From Siccirubricoccus sp. G192 (GTDB taxonomy: Bacteria; Pseudomonadota; Alphaproteobacteria; Acetobacterales; Acetobacteraceae), in contig NZ_JAHREN010000001.1 of assembly GCF_019084075.1 (NCBI RefSeq), positions 3,259,501 to 3,323,500 of the forward strand: a DNA stretch of 64,000 nt, read 5' to 3'. Each line of letters begins with the position of its first letter. The stretch's first letter is position 1. Both the position numbers and the translations under genes were made by a program. Under the pieces are notes generated by a model. It saw only the letters and a program-made list of their open reading frames with translations, did no database searches and was not told the origin of the DNA. Of this stretch, positions 18,877 to 27,766 are shown in pieces.

Positions 18877-20863
18877 ATGAGCGAGACCGCCACCTCTCCG
18901 GCGCCAGCCCCCCGCTCCTCCCCGGCGCGGCAGCCGGCACCTCTGGTCCTCGGCCCTCGGGCTGCTCGCCGCCGCCGTGCTGGCGGTTGGCGTGAACATG
19001 CTGGCGGAGCGCGCCCTGCCCCGGGCGCGGATCGACCTCACCGAACAGCGCCTCTACACCCTGGCGGAGGGCACCAGGCAGGTGCTCTCGGGCCTCCAGG
19101 ACCCGATCACGCTGCGGCTCTTCTATTCGCGCAAGCTGGGTGCCGAGATTCCGGTCTTCGGCGCCTATGCCGACCGGGTGCGGGAGATGCTGGCCGAATA
19201 TGTCGCCCTCTCCGGCGGCAAGCTGCGGCTGGAGGTCTATGACCCCGAACCCTTCAGCGAGATCGAGGACCGCGCCCTGGCCTATGGGTTGCAGGGCGTG
19301 CCGGTGGACCAGTCCGGCGAGCGGGTGTTCTTCGGGCTTGTCGGCACCAACCTGGTGGATGACGAGCGGACCATCGGCTTCTTCCAGCCGGACCGCGAGC
19401 GCTTCCTGGAATACGACCTGACGCGGCTGGTCTACGAACTCTCCAACCCGCAGCGCCCGACCATCGGCGTGATGACGCCCCTGCCGCTGAATGGCGACCC
19501 GCGGGCGATGATGCTGCGCCAGCCGCAATTGGCCCAGCCCGCCGTGGTGATGAACCAGCTCCGCCAATTCTTCACCGTGAAGGAGGTGGCGCTGGATGCC
19601 CAGGTGATCGAGCCGGAGATCCAGGTCCTGCTGGTGGCCCACCCGCAGAACCTGGTCGAGGGCACGCAATACGCCCTCGACCAATTCGTGATGCGCGGCG
19701 GCAAGCTGCTGCTGATGCTCGACCCGCATTCGGAGGCCCAGGCCAGCCGGCCGGGCCCCGGCGGCCAGCCGCCGAGCAATACCGCCTCCTCGCTCGACCG
19801 GCTGGTCAATGCCTGGGGGGTGGAGGCGCCTTCCAACCAGGTGGTGCTGGATCTGCGCGGCGCCTGGCGGGTGCGGGCCAATCCGCAGGACCGGGTGCAG
19901 GCGGTGGACTACGTCGCCTGGTACAACCTGACGGGCGACAGCCTGAACCGCGCCGAGGTGGCATTGGCGGGGCTTGAGCAGGTGACCGTGGCCTCGGCCG
20001 GCGAGTTGCGGCGGCGCGAGGGCGCGGCGGTGGAATTCGTGCCGCTGCTGACCAGTTCCGCCCAGTCCATGCTGGTCGATGCCGCCCGCGTCCGGCAGGA
20101 CCCGAACCCGACCAGGCTGCTGGCCGATTTCCAGGCCGATGGCCAGCGCCGCGTGCTGGCGGCGCGGCTGCGCGGCCAACTCGCCACCGCCTTCCCGGAC
20201 GGTCCGCCTGCTCCGGCCGAGGGCCAGACCCGGCCGGCGGATTTCCCGGCCCATCGCGCCGCCAGCGACGGGCCGGCCAATATCGTCATCGCCAATGACA
20301 CCGATATCCTGGAGGACCGCTTCTGGGTGCGGGTGCAGGACTTCTTCGGGCAACAGGTAGCGACGCCCTTCAGCGGCAACGGCTCCCTGATCGTTAACCT
20401 GGCGGATACGCTGGCGGGCAGCGATGCGCTGATCTCGCTCCGCTCCCGCGGCGAGTCGCTGCGGCCCTTCGAGATGGTGGAGGATATCCGCCGCAACGCC
20501 GATGCGGAGTACCGCCAGACCGAGCGCCAGCTCACCCAGAAGCTGGAGGAGACGGAGCGGCGGCTGCGCGAATTGCGCCAAGGCAGCACCGGCCCCGGCA
20601 GCAGCGGCGCGGGTGCCGAGCGCGGCCAGGCCCAGGCGGTCATCACCCCGGAGCAGCGGGTGGAGATCGACCAGGCGCGGGAGGAGATCCTGCGGACGCG
20701 GCGTGGATTGCGCGGCGTGCAACTGGAGTTGCGGCGGGATATCGAGGGGCTGGAGACGCTGCTGCGCGTGCTCAACATCGTGCTGGTGCCGGCGCTGATC
20801 ACCGCCTTCGCCATCGGCCTCGCGGTGGTGCGTTCCCGCCGGCGCGCCGCGGCGCGGGCCTGA
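18877..20863 (+). CDS. GldG-family ABC transporter auxiliary protein, apparent +1 frameshift in C6 run
   Basis: Membrane-anchored component of Gld-type ABC systems. The main frame from about 18941 encodes an N-terminal helix (LGLLAAAVLAVGVNML) and a large extracytoplasmic domain with DLTEQRLYTLAEGT and LYELSNPQRPTIGVM. A coiled-coil segment with RQLTQKLEETERRLRELRQ and a C-terminal helix (IVLVPALITAFAIGLAVV) before an RRRAAARA tail follow. The plausible ATG at 18877 (MSETATSPAPAP) is in another frame; removing one C from the CCCCCC run at 18908-18913 joins them. Without that correction the protein would have to start inside the first helix, at 18968 or 18977. About 661 residues when corrected. 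Confidence 0.85.
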
Positions 20864-20876
20864 GGGAGGGCCTGGG

Positions 20877-21938
20877 ATGAGGCGCCGCACGCTGCTGCTA
20901 CTCGGCACCGCCGCCGCCGTCTCGGTCGGCGCGGTGGTGCTGCTGACCCCGAAAGGCATCGACCAGCGCGGCCTGCCACCGGCCGAGGGCGGCATGGCCT
21001 TCGAGGGGCTGGCCACCCGTTTGCAGGCCGCCGCCCGGATCGAGATCCGCAAGCACGACGCCAGCCTGGTGCTGCTGCGCCAGGGCGAGGCCTGGGTGCT
21101 GCCCGAGAAGGGCGGCTATCCCGTGCGGCCGGAGAAGGTGCGGGAATTGCTGGTCGGCCTGACCGAATTGCGCCTCACCGAGGCCCGCACCACCGATCCC
21201 TCCCAATTCGAGCGGCTGGGCGTCGACGACCCGATGCGACCCGGCAGCACGGCGGTGCTGCTGCGCGTGCTGGATGGCGAGGGGAATGCTCTGGTCGAGC
21301 TGATCACCGGCCGCCGTCGCGTCCGCACCGGCGGCAATGTGCCGGAAAGCATCTATGTCCGCCGCCCCACGGAGAACCAGGCCTGGCTGGCCGAGGGCCG
21401 GCTGCCGGTGGATGCCGACCCGCAGCTCTGGCTCGACCGCGACATCGCCAACCTGCAGCATGACCGCATCCGCCGGGTGGTGGTCCACCGGCCGGGCGAG
21501 CCGGAGCTGGTGCTCACCCGCGGCGAGGAGCCGGAGGCGAAGCTCCGCCTAGTCGAGCCGCCCGATATGCCTCCCGTCGATGATGTGGCCCTGGACGAGG
21601 TGGGCCGCGCCTTCGAATTCCTCACCTTCCTGGATGTGAAGCCGGCAGCGGAGATTCCCGGCGAGATGCTGGGCGAGGCCCGATTCGAACTCACCGAGGG
21701 CCTTGCCATCACGGTCCTTCCGAACAAGGACGCCGAGACGCTCTGGATCCGCCTCAGTGCCGCGGGCGACGGGCCGGAGGCGACACGGCTGGAGCAGCGC
21801 TGGGCGGGCTGGGCCTATCAGGTGGGGGTCTGGAAGGAGAAGGCATTCCTCCCGCGGCCTGGGGACCTTGCGGCCCGCGCGCCCGCCGCCGAAGCCGCTG
21901 AGCCGCCTTCCCCTGCCTCGCCCGGCACGCCGCGTTGA
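20877..21938 (+). CDS. DUF4340 domain protein
   Basis: A 353-residue protein with an N-terminal membrane anchor (RRRTLLLLGTAAAVSVGAVVLL) and an extracytoplasmic DUF4340 region, including EAWVLPEKGGYPVRPEKVRELL and TELRLTEARTTDP. These proteins regularly accompany GldG-type genes; their function is unknown but they are thought to be part of the exporter. The ATG follows a GGGAGGG-type site. The stop overlaps the next start (TTGA), placing the NUDIX gene in the same transcript. Confidence 0.85.
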   Translation: MRRRTLLLLGTAAAVSVGAVVLLTPKGIDQRGLPPAEGGMAFEGLATRLQAAARIEIRKHDASLVLLRQGEAWVLPEKGGYPVRPEKVRELLVGLTELRLTEARTTDPSQFERLGVDDPMRPGSTAVLLRVLDGEGNALVELITGRRRVRTGGNVPESIYVRRPTENQAWLAEGRLPVDADPQLWLDRDIANLQHDRIRRVVVHRPGEPELVLTRGEEPEAKLRLVEPPDMPPVDDVALDEVGRAFEFLTFLDVKPAAEIPGEMLGEARFELTEGLAITVLPNKDAETLWIRLSAAGDGPEATRLEQRWAGWAYQVGVWKEKAFLPRPGDLAARAPAAEAAEPPSPASPGTPR

Positions 21939-22375
21939 GCAGCCGCGAATATCCGGATCGGCCCTGGGTCGGCATCGGCGTCATCGCCTTCGACGGGCCG
22001 CCGGGCGCAGAACGCGTGCTGCTGGTGCAGCGGGGCAAGCCGCCGCGACTCGGCCTGTGGTCCCTGCCCGGCGGGGCCCAGCACCTGGGCGAGCGGGCCG
22101 AGGCCGCAGCCCGGCGCGAATTGTTCGAGGAGACGGGCATCGAGGTCGGCGCCCTGGAGCTCGCCGCCGTCGTCGATGCGATCAGCCGGGACGAGGCCGA
22201 CGCCGTTCGCTTCCACTACACTATCGTCGATTACTGCGGCCGCTGGACGGCGGGCGAGGCGCGGCCGGGCGATGATGTCGCCGCGGTCGCCTGGGCGCTG
22301 CCGGAGGAATTGCCGGTCTTCGACCTGACCCCGGACGTGCTGCGGGTCATCGCCTTTGCCCGCGCCCGACTCTGA
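21935..22375 (+). CDS. NUDIX hydrolase
   Basis: A 146-residue NUDIX pyrophosphohydrolase. The box G-x5-E-x7-RE-x2-EE-x-G is intact (GAQHLGE...RRELFEETGIEV, about residues 47-69). The N-terminus reads VGIGVIAFDG with an insertion for a cofactor-like substrate loop. The start is TTG at 21935, overlapping the DUF4340 stop by four bases. Hydrolysis of ADP-ribose-like or other X-linked nucleoside diphosphates is inferred from the family; the substrate is not predictable. It is the last gene of the exporter operon. Confidence 0.9.
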   Translation: MSSREYPDRPWVGIGVIAFDGPPGAERVLLVQRGKPPRLGLWSLPGGAQHLGERAEAAARRELFEETGIEVGALELAAVVDAISRDEADAVRFHYTIVDYCGRWTAGEARPGDDVAAVAWALPEELPVFDLTPDVLRVIAFARARL

Positions 22376-22447
22376 ACCCGGGGCGGTGCGGCCGCTTGTC
22401 ATACCACCGCCGCGGCGACAGGCTGGGGCAGCACAGGAGACCAGACC

Positions 22448-23446
22448 ATGCCGGGACGCCGCCATATCCTGCTGGGCACCGCCGGGCTGATCGCCGCCCC
22501 TTCCCTCGGGAGGGCGCAGCCCATCGCCGGTGGCCGGCCGATCCGGCTCATCGTGCCCTTTCCGCCGGGTGGTGCGGTGGACATCCTAGGCCGGCTGGTG
22601 GCGGAGCGGTTGGGCCCGGCGCTTGGCCAAAATGTCGTGGTGGAGAACCGCAGCGGTGCGGGCGGCAATATCGGCGCCGATGCGGTGGCCAAATCCTCCC
22701 CGGATGGCACCACGCTCGGCATCATCGGCGTGACCACCCTCTGCGCGGCGCCCTTTCTTTACCGCAACATGTCCTTCAGCCCGCAACGGGACCTGGCGCC
22801 GATTTCGGCCATTACCACCGGCGCGGTGCTCTGCGTGGTGAATGCCGAGGCGGCGGCGAAGAATGGCTGGACCGATTTCCCGAGCCTCGTGGCCTGGTCG
22901 AAGGCGCATCCGGAGCAGGTCCGCATGGGTTCCTCCGGCACCGGCACCACCAGCCATCTCACCATCGAGGCGGTGAACCGCGCTACCGGCGCACGCATCC
23001 TGCATGTCCCCTATCGCGGCGGCGGCCCGGCCATCAATGACCTGCTCGCCGGCACGATCGAGATGATGTTCGATGTCATGCCGGCGCTGATGCCGCATGT
23101 GGAGAGCGGCAAGTTCAAGCCACTGGCGGTCAGCAGCGCAAAGCGCCTGCCGATCCTGCCGGACGTGCCGGGCCTTGCCGAATTCCAGACGCTCGGCCTC
23201 GGCGACATCGATATCCAGACCTGGAGTGCGGTCATGGCGGCGGCCGGAACACCGGCGCCGGTGGTGCAGCGGCTGTTCGAGGCGGTGCGGGCCGTAGCGG
23301 CGCAGCCCGAATTCGCGGAGCGGCTGCGGCCGATCGGCTATACGATCATTACCAGTGAAAGCCCTGCCGCACTGGCCGCGCGCCTCCGGGAAGAGACGCC
23401 ACGCTGGCAGCGGCTGGTGCAGATCTCGGGCGCCCAACTGGACTGA
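22448..23446 (+). CDS. Bug-type (TctC-like) tripartite tricarboxylate transporter substrate-binding protein
   Basis: Exported solute-binding protein of the Bug/TctC family, 332 residues. A signal peptide (RRHILLGTAGLIAAPSLGRA) is followed by the family strand IRLIVPFPPGGAVDILGR, ENRSGAGGNIGAD, and VPYRGGGPAINDLLAG. An AGGAGA site precedes the ATG. No TctA/TctB membrane genes are adjacent, which is usual for the expanded Bug families of Acetobacteraceae and Burkholderiales, where many act as orphan receptors. The ligand, probably a carboxylate, cannot be deduced. Confidence 0.9.
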   Translation: MPGRRHILLGTAGLIAAPSLGRAQPIAGGRPIRLIVPFPPGGAVDILGRLVAERLGPALGQNVVVENRSGAGGNIGADAVAKSSPDGTTLGIIGVTTLCAAPFLYRNMSFSPQRDLAPISAITTGAVLCVVNAEAAAKNGWTDFPSLVAWSKAHPEQVRMGSSGTGTTSHLTIEAVNRATGARILHVPYRGGGPAINDLLAGTIEMMFDVMPALMPHVESGKFKPLAVSSAKRLPILPDVPGLAEFQTLGLGDIDIQTWSAVMAAAGTPAPVVQRLFEAVRAVAAQPEFAERLRPIGYTIITSESPAALAARLREETPRWQRLVQISGAQLD

Positions 23447-23455
23447 GCGCGGGAA

Positions 23456-23710
23456 TCAGCGCCGCAACAGGCGCAGCACCAGCAGCCCGAAACCGAGGAT
23501 TGCCGGCACCAGCCAAGCCGGCTGTTCCAGCACCGGCAGCGCCACATCGTCCCAGATCCAGGGCGAGAGGTGGCGCTGGATACCGGCCTGGGCGGTATTG
23601 AGCAAAGCCGGATCAAGCCGGAACAGCGCTCCGCCCAGCGGCTCCGACCAGCCGGCCCAGGCAATGGCGCCGGCCGCCAGGGCCAGCAGGATCAAGGCGG
23701 CCCGGCGCAT
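23456..23710 (-). CDS. Small two-helix membrane protein downstream of msrP
   Basis: An 84-residue hydrophobic protein with an N-terminal helix (ALILLALAAGAIAWAGW) and a C-terminal helix (AWLVPAILGFGLLVLRLL), separated by an amphipathic middle that contains RHLSPWIWDDV. The start lies eight bases after the msrP stop, so the two are co-transcribed. It occupies the place where the haem-binding partner MsrQ (about 200 residues) is usually found, but it is far too small and lacks a haem-ligand histidine pattern. Function unknown. Confidence 0.65.
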   Translation of the reverse strand: MRRAALILLALAAGAIAWAGWSEPLGGALFRLDPALLNTAQAGIQRHLSPWIWDDVALPVLEQPAWLVPAILGFGLLVLRLLRR

Positions 23711-23718
23711 CGCGGCGC

Positions 23719-24663
23719 TCAGGTCCAGAGCCGTTCCCGCTGGAGGCCGGTGTAGAGATTGGCGACGAACTCACCATAGCCGTTGAACAGGCGGGTCGGC
23801 ACCCGCTCCCTGCTGCCCAGCACACGCTCGCTCGCCTGGCTCCAGCGCGGATGCGGCACCTCCGGATTCACATTGGCCCAGAAGCCATATTCGGCGGGCT
23901 GAATCTGTTCCCAGAAGGTCTTCGGCCGCTGATCGGTCAGCGTCATCCGTACCAGCGACTTGCCGGCCTTGAATCCGTATTTCCAGGGCTGGTGGAAGCG
24001 GATCGGCCCGCCATTCTGGGGCGGCAGCGGCTTGCCATAGGCGCCGACCACCATGAAGGACAGTTCGTTCGCCGCTTCCTCGATGGTGCAGCCCTCGATA
24101 TAGGGCCAGGGATACCAGCTCTGGCGCAGGCCGGGCATGACGCCCTGGATCGCCGCCGTCTCGAACCGGACATATTTCGCGGAGCCCTGCGGGCCGACCA
24201 GCTTCAGCAGGTCGGACAGCATGAAGCCGGTCCAGGGCACCACCATGGACCAGGCCTCGACGCAACGGAGGCGATAGAGCCTTTCCTCAAGCTGCACCTG
24301 GCGCAGCAGATCCTCCAGCGCGAAGTCCCGCGGCTGGTCCACCATGCCGTCCACCCGCAGCGTCCAGGGCCGCAAGGGCAGGCGCTGCGCGGCCTGGGAG
24401 ATGGTCTTCTGGCTACCGAACTCATAGTAGTTGTTGTAGGTGGTGGCCTCCCGCTCCGCGGTGATGTCGCGCTCCGGCCGATAGCGCGGGTTCCGCATCA
24501 CTGCCGGCAGATCGGCTGCTCCCGCAGCTTCCGGCCAGGCGAGACTTCCGGCGGCGGCGATGCCGGCTGCGGCTTTCAGCACGGTGCGACGGCCGAGGAC
24601 CAGGGCTTCCGGAGTCGCCTCCCGTTCGGGGAGTTCCCAGCCGCGCGGATTGCGGATCAGCAT
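23719..24663 (-). CDS. msrP: Protein-methionine-sulfoxide reductase catalytic subunit MsrP (YedY)
   Basis: Periplasmic molybdopterin enzyme that reduces methionine sulfoxide in envelope proteins. The 314-residue protein starts at ATG 24663 and has a Tat signal with RRTVLK near residue 25, cleaved near AGAA. The Mo ligand is the cysteine in YRLRCVEAWSMVVPW, and the oxidoreductase molybdopterin-binding segments YNNYYEFGSQK, WYPWPYIEG and WKYGFKAGKS are intact. The partner MsrQ is not next to it; only a small two-helix protein is. Confidence 0.92.
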   Translation of the reverse strand: MLIRNPRGWELPEREATPEALVLGRRTVLKAAAGIAAAGSLAWPEAAGAADLPAVMRNPRYRPERDITAEREATTYNNYYEFGSQKTISQAAQRLPLRPWTLRVDGMVDQPRDFALEDLLRQVQLEERLYRLRCVEAWSMVVPWTGFMLSDLLKLVGPQGSAKYVRFETAAIQGVMPGLRQSWYPWPYIEGCTIEEAANELSFMVVGAYGKPLPPQNGGPIRFHQPWKYGFKAGKSLVRMTLTDQRPKTFWEQIQPAEYGFWANVNPEVPHPRWSQASERVLGSRERVPTRLFNGYGEFVANLYTGLQRERLWT

Positions 24664-24825
24664 CGCTAGCCTCCGTTGTTCACTCCGAAGAAGGGGCGTG
24701 GCGGCCACTGGTCAACCTGCCGCCTTCCATCTCCTGCTCCTCTCCCATTCGATCTGGGTCGGACACCGGTTACGAGGGCCGCGTTATGCCCACCGCAATC
24801 CTGCAATTGGATGGCTGTTCACGGA

Positions 24826-24860
24826 TTGACAACTTTTAGTTGCGGCCATTAGTGTATACG
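24826..24860 (+). promoter_or_regulatory. Possible promoter of the CtrA-like regulator gene
   Basis: A perfect TTGACA (24826-24831) lies in an AT-rich pocket about 100 bases upstream of the regulator gene. Candidate -10 boxes are CATTAG (24847, 15-base spacer) and TATACG (24855, spacer too long), so the pairing is unclear. The local drop in GC supports a promoter in this interval. Confidence 0.35.
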
Positions 24861-24939
24861 AAGAGTTGATATCCCGATTTCGTGAGCGCGCGATTCCCTG
24901 ACCTTCCGCGCCGAAACATCGCTTGAAGTGGAGCCGTCC

Positions 24940-25716
24940 ATGCGGGTTCTCCTTGCCTCCCACGCCGCGAATCCCACCACCCTGCAGAACGGGTTGGCGG
25001 ATCATGGCTGCGTCTGCGACACGGCCGAGGGGCTCCAGGACCTCGCCTCGGTCCTCTCCCTGAGCGGACCCTACGACATGGTGATCCTGGATGTGGCGAC
25101 CCCGGATCGCGAGGTGCAGGCAGCGGTCCGCGGCCTCCGCCGGGAGGGCTGCGTCCATCCCGTCATCATCCTGTGTGCCCGGCCGGACGCCATGGCCGAG
25201 GAGGCGATCCTGCATGCCGGGGCCGATGACGTCGTGCTCCACCCCGTCCGGCTGCCGGTGCTGCATGCCAGGATGCAGGCGCTGATGCGGCGGGCCCGCG
25301 GCTATGCCTCCGCCCGCCTGGCCTGCGGTAATGTCACGCTCGACCAGGAGCAGCATGCGGTGACGGTGGATGGGCGCCGGGTTCCGCTCACCGCCCGCGA
25401 ATTCGACTTCCTCCAGACCCTGATGCTGCACAAGGGCGTGCTCCTCACCAAGGAGCGCTTCATGAGCAGCCTCTATGCGGATTCCGAGGCGCCCGACCTG
25501 AAGATCGTCGATGTCTTCGTCTGCAAGCTTCGCCGCAAGCTGGCGGCCTGCGGCGCGGCGGAGATGATCCGCACCGTCTGGGGCCGCGGCCATGTGCTGT
25601 TCGAGCCTTCGGCCGATGCGGTTGCGGCGGCGCGGGAGGCGCTGCTGCCGGATATGGCGGAACCGGCACCGCGGGGCTGGGTCCGGCGGGCCGGCCTGGT
25701 TGCCGCGGGAGCCTGA
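24940..25716 (+). CDS. CtrA-like response regulator with degenerate receiver domain
   Basis: OmpR-type regulator of 258 residues. The C-terminal winged helix (about residues 125-220) carries the blocks typical of the cell-cycle regulator CtrA: LTAREFDFLQTL, LLTKERFMSSLY, LKIVDVFVCKLRRKLA and TVWGRGHVLFEP. The N-terminal receiver keeps the phospho-acceptor position (LDVATPD, Asp51). It has lost the acidic pocket (LLASHAANP where CtrA has LLIEDD), the Ser/Thr switch (Cys79) and the conserved Lys (His101 in DDVVLHPV). It is therefore likely a phosphorylation-independent CtrA paralogue. The ATG at 24940 has GAAGTGGAG upstream. A roughly 35-residue C-terminal extension is Ala/Pro-rich. Confidence 0.88.
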   Translation: MRVLLASHAANPTTLQNGLADHGCVCDTAEGLQDLASVLSLSGPYDMVILDVATPDREVQAAVRGLRREGCVHPVIILCARPDAMAEEAILHAGADDVVLHPVRLPVLHARMQALMRRARGYASARLACGNVTLDQEQHAVTVDGRRVPLTAREFDFLQTLMLHKGVLLTKERFMSSLYADSEAPDLKIVDVFVCKLRRKLAACGAAEMIRTVWGRGHVLFEPSADAVAAAREALLPDMAEPAPRGWVRRAGLVAAGA

Positions 25717-25792
25717 GCGCCCGCCTCCCCTGGCACGGCGCTTGCTTTGAGGCTTGGGCGATCCGCCTTCCGCGGTCGCCGGAAGCCGGACC

Positions 25793-26590
25793 ATGCGCCA
25801 CCACCTTCGCCTTTGCATCCTGCTGCTCGGCATCCTTGCCGGCAGCCTCGCCGCCCAGGCGCAGAACCATGCCCCCCTCCCCGCTGGCCCGGAGCCCGGG
25901 CTGCTCTGCCGCGCCGCGGCGGCGGCGGTGGAGCGCGAGGCCGGCCTGCCGCCTCGGCTGCTCGCCGCCATCGCCCGGGTGGAATCCGGCCGCCGGGACC
26001 CGGCGACTGGCGGCTTCCACCCCTGGCCCTGGACGATCAATGCCGAGGGACGCGGCAGCTTCTACCCGAGCAAGGCGGCAGCAATTGCCGCCCTGCGGGA
26101 GATGCAGGCACAGGGGATAAGGTCGATGGATGTCGGCTGCATGCAGATCAACCTGCGCCACCATCCGCGGGCCTTCGCCAGCCTGGAGGAGGCCTTCGAC
26201 CCGCTGGCCAATGTCCGCTACGCCGCCCGCTTCCTGTCCGAATTGCAGGCCACCCGGAACGACTGGATGCGCAGCGCCGCGCATTATCACTCCCAGACCC
26301 CGGAATTCGCGGAAGCCTATCGGGCGCGGATCGTCAGCGCCCTGGCCGCGGAACAGGGCGGGCCGGAACCCGCGGCCACGGCCCTGGCTGCGCTCCGCAC
26401 CCCACCCGCCGTCCAGTCAGGCTTCCAGCCCAGCCAGGCCGGTGGCGGTTTCATGCTTTCGAACCGGATGGAGCGGGCGCCGCTGCTGCCCAACCCAGCC
26501 GGTGCCGGCGCCGGGCGCGGGCTGGATGCCTATCGCACCCAGCCGATCCCCTTGGCCGGACGCGGCCCGGCACTGGCCGGCCGGCTGTAG
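25793..26590 (+). CDS. Exported SLT-domain lytic transglycosylase
   Basis: A 265-residue exported protein with one SLT (lysozyme-like) domain. A signal peptide (LRLCILLLGILAGSLAAQAQ) is followed by the catalytic glutamate in IARVESGRR, then DVGCMQINLRHHP, LANVRYAARFLSELQ and AAHYHSQTPEFAEAY, all standard SLT landmarks. The C-terminal 80 residues are Pro/Ala-rich and lack a known domain. The family includes flagellar and secretion-system lytic transglycosylases that open murein locally; its position after a CtrA-like gene fits a polar-structure role, but this is inference. Confidence 0.82.
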   Translation: MRHHLRLCILLLGILAGSLAAQAQNHAPLPAGPEPGLLCRAAAAAVEREAGLPPRLLAAIARVESGRRDPATGGFHPWPWTINAEGRGSFYPSKAAAIAALREMQAQGIRSMDVGCMQINLRHHPRAFASLEEAFDPLANVRYAARFLSELQATRNDWMRSAAHYHSQTPEFAEAYRARIVSALAAEQGGPEPAATALAALRTPPAVQSGFQPSQAGGGFMLSNRMERAPLLPNPAGAGAGRGLDAYRTQPIPLAGRGPALAGRL

Positions 26591-26611
26591 CGCCGGCCCG
26601 GCCCGGATCGG

Positions 26612-27634
26612 TCAACGCATCGGCCAGGAATACATCAGCCCGCCATCGGTCCAGAGCCGGTTCAGGCCGCGATCCAGCCCGATCGGCGTGCTGGGGCCGA
26701 TATTGCGGTCGAACAACTCGCCGTAATTGCCGATGGCACGGATGGCGTTATAGGCCCAGGCCGGATCAAGCTTCAGCGCATTGCCGAGCAGCGGATCCGA
26801 CCCGAGCAGCCGTCGGATCTCCGGATTCGGGCTGCTCCGCCGCAGTTGTTCGGCGTTCTGGCTGGTGACGCCCAGTTCTTCCGCTTGGATCAGCGCGGAG
26901 ACGGTCCAGCGCACCACGTCGAACCACTCCTGGTCGTCCCGCCGCACGACCGGACCATAGGGCTCCTTGGAGAAACGCTGCGGCAGGATGACGAAATCCG
27001 CCGGCTGGGTGAACTGACTGCGCAGCGCGGCCAATTGCGTCGCATCCGTGCCGATGGCGTCGCAGCGGCCGTTCTGCAGCGAGGTCGCGCTGTCCTGCAT
27101 CCGCTCCTGCAGCAGCGGCGTGAAGCGGAGATTGTTGGCCCTGAACCAGTCGGCCGTGACCAGTTCATTCGTGGTGCCGGGCGAGAGGCAGATGGTCATG
27201 CCATCCATCCCCTTCGGGTCGGCGACATTGGCGTCCTTCCGCACCATGAAGCCGTGGCCGTCATAGAGATTGGCGATCACCATGCGCAGACCGAGCGTGG
27301 TGTCGCGCGTCAAGGTGAGCGTGGTCTGGCGGATCAGCACATCGATCTCGCCGGATTGCAGTGCGGTGAAGCGCTGCACCGCGGTGAGCGGCACGAAGCG
27401 CACCTTGGAGGGATCGCCGTAGAGCGCCGCCGCCAATCCGCGGCAGAGATCGGCATCGAGGCCGCGCCAGACGCCCTGGCTGTCCGGCAGCGAGAAGCCG
27501 GCGACGCCGACATTCACGCCGCAATGGAGCGTGCCGCGTTGCCGCACATTGTCGAAGGTCTGGCCGGCCTCCGCCGCGCCGGCGGTGAGGCCGATGGCCG
27601 CAAGCGCGGCGGCGGCGATGCGTCGCAAGGACAT
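26612..27634 (-). CDS. General L-amino acid ABC transporter substrate-binding protein (AapJ-like)
   Basis: Periplasmic binding protein of the polar amino acid family 3, 340 residues. A signal peptide (SLRRIAAAALAAIGLTAGAAEA) precedes LHCGVNVGVAGFSLPD, GLDADLCRGLAAALYGD and GEIDVLIRQTTLTLTRDTT, which are characteristic of AapJ/BztA. RAIGNYGELFDRNIG near the end is also typical. No permease or ATPase gene (AapQMP) is adjacent, so it is either an orphan receptor or works with a transporter encoded elsewhere. It converges on the SLT gene, 21 bases away. Confidence 0.88.
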   Translation of the reverse strand: MSLRRIAAAALAAIGLTAGAAEAGQTFDNVRQRGTLHCGVNVGVAGFSLPDSQGVWRGLDADLCRGLAAALYGDPSKVRFVPLTAVQRFTALQSGEIDVLIRQTTLTLTRDTTLGLRMVIANLYDGHGFMVRKDANVADPKGMDGMTICLSPGTTNELVTADWFRANNLRFTPLLQERMQDSATSLQNGRCDAIGTDATQLAALRSQFTQPADFVILPQRFSKEPYGPVVRRDDQEWFDVVRWTVSALIQAEELGVTSQNAEQLRRSSPNPEIRRLLGSDPLLGNALKLDPAWAYNAIRAIGNYGELFDRNIGPSTPIGLDRGLNRLWTDGGLMYSWPMR

Positions 27635-27718
27635 GGAAAGCTCCCCATTGGTTGGCGCCCCCTCAGCGGCGGGGGCACCAGCGCATGGGAGCGGTTCACG
27701 GCGCCCCGGTGAAGGGGG

Positions 27719-27762
27719 AAAATGCCGGCCCCGGATCGGATTCCCTCCGAAACCGGCATTTT
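27719..27762. terminator. Nested inverted repeat, likely terminator of the NIPSNAP gene
   Basis: An outer perfect 10-bp stem (AAAATGCCGG / CCGGCATTTT) encloses an inner 5-bp stem (TCGGA / TCCGA) with a TTCCC loop. It lies just downstream of the NIPSNAP stop and ends in a TTTT run on either strand, so it can act in both directions. Confidence 0.6.
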
Positions 27763-27766
27763 CGAC

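Noticed and set aside
18877..18940. Programmed ribosomal frameshifting at the GldG-like gene
   Set aside because: No slippery heptamer with a downstream stimulatory structure is evident, and the same kind of +1 error recurs at unrelated G/C runs in the window.
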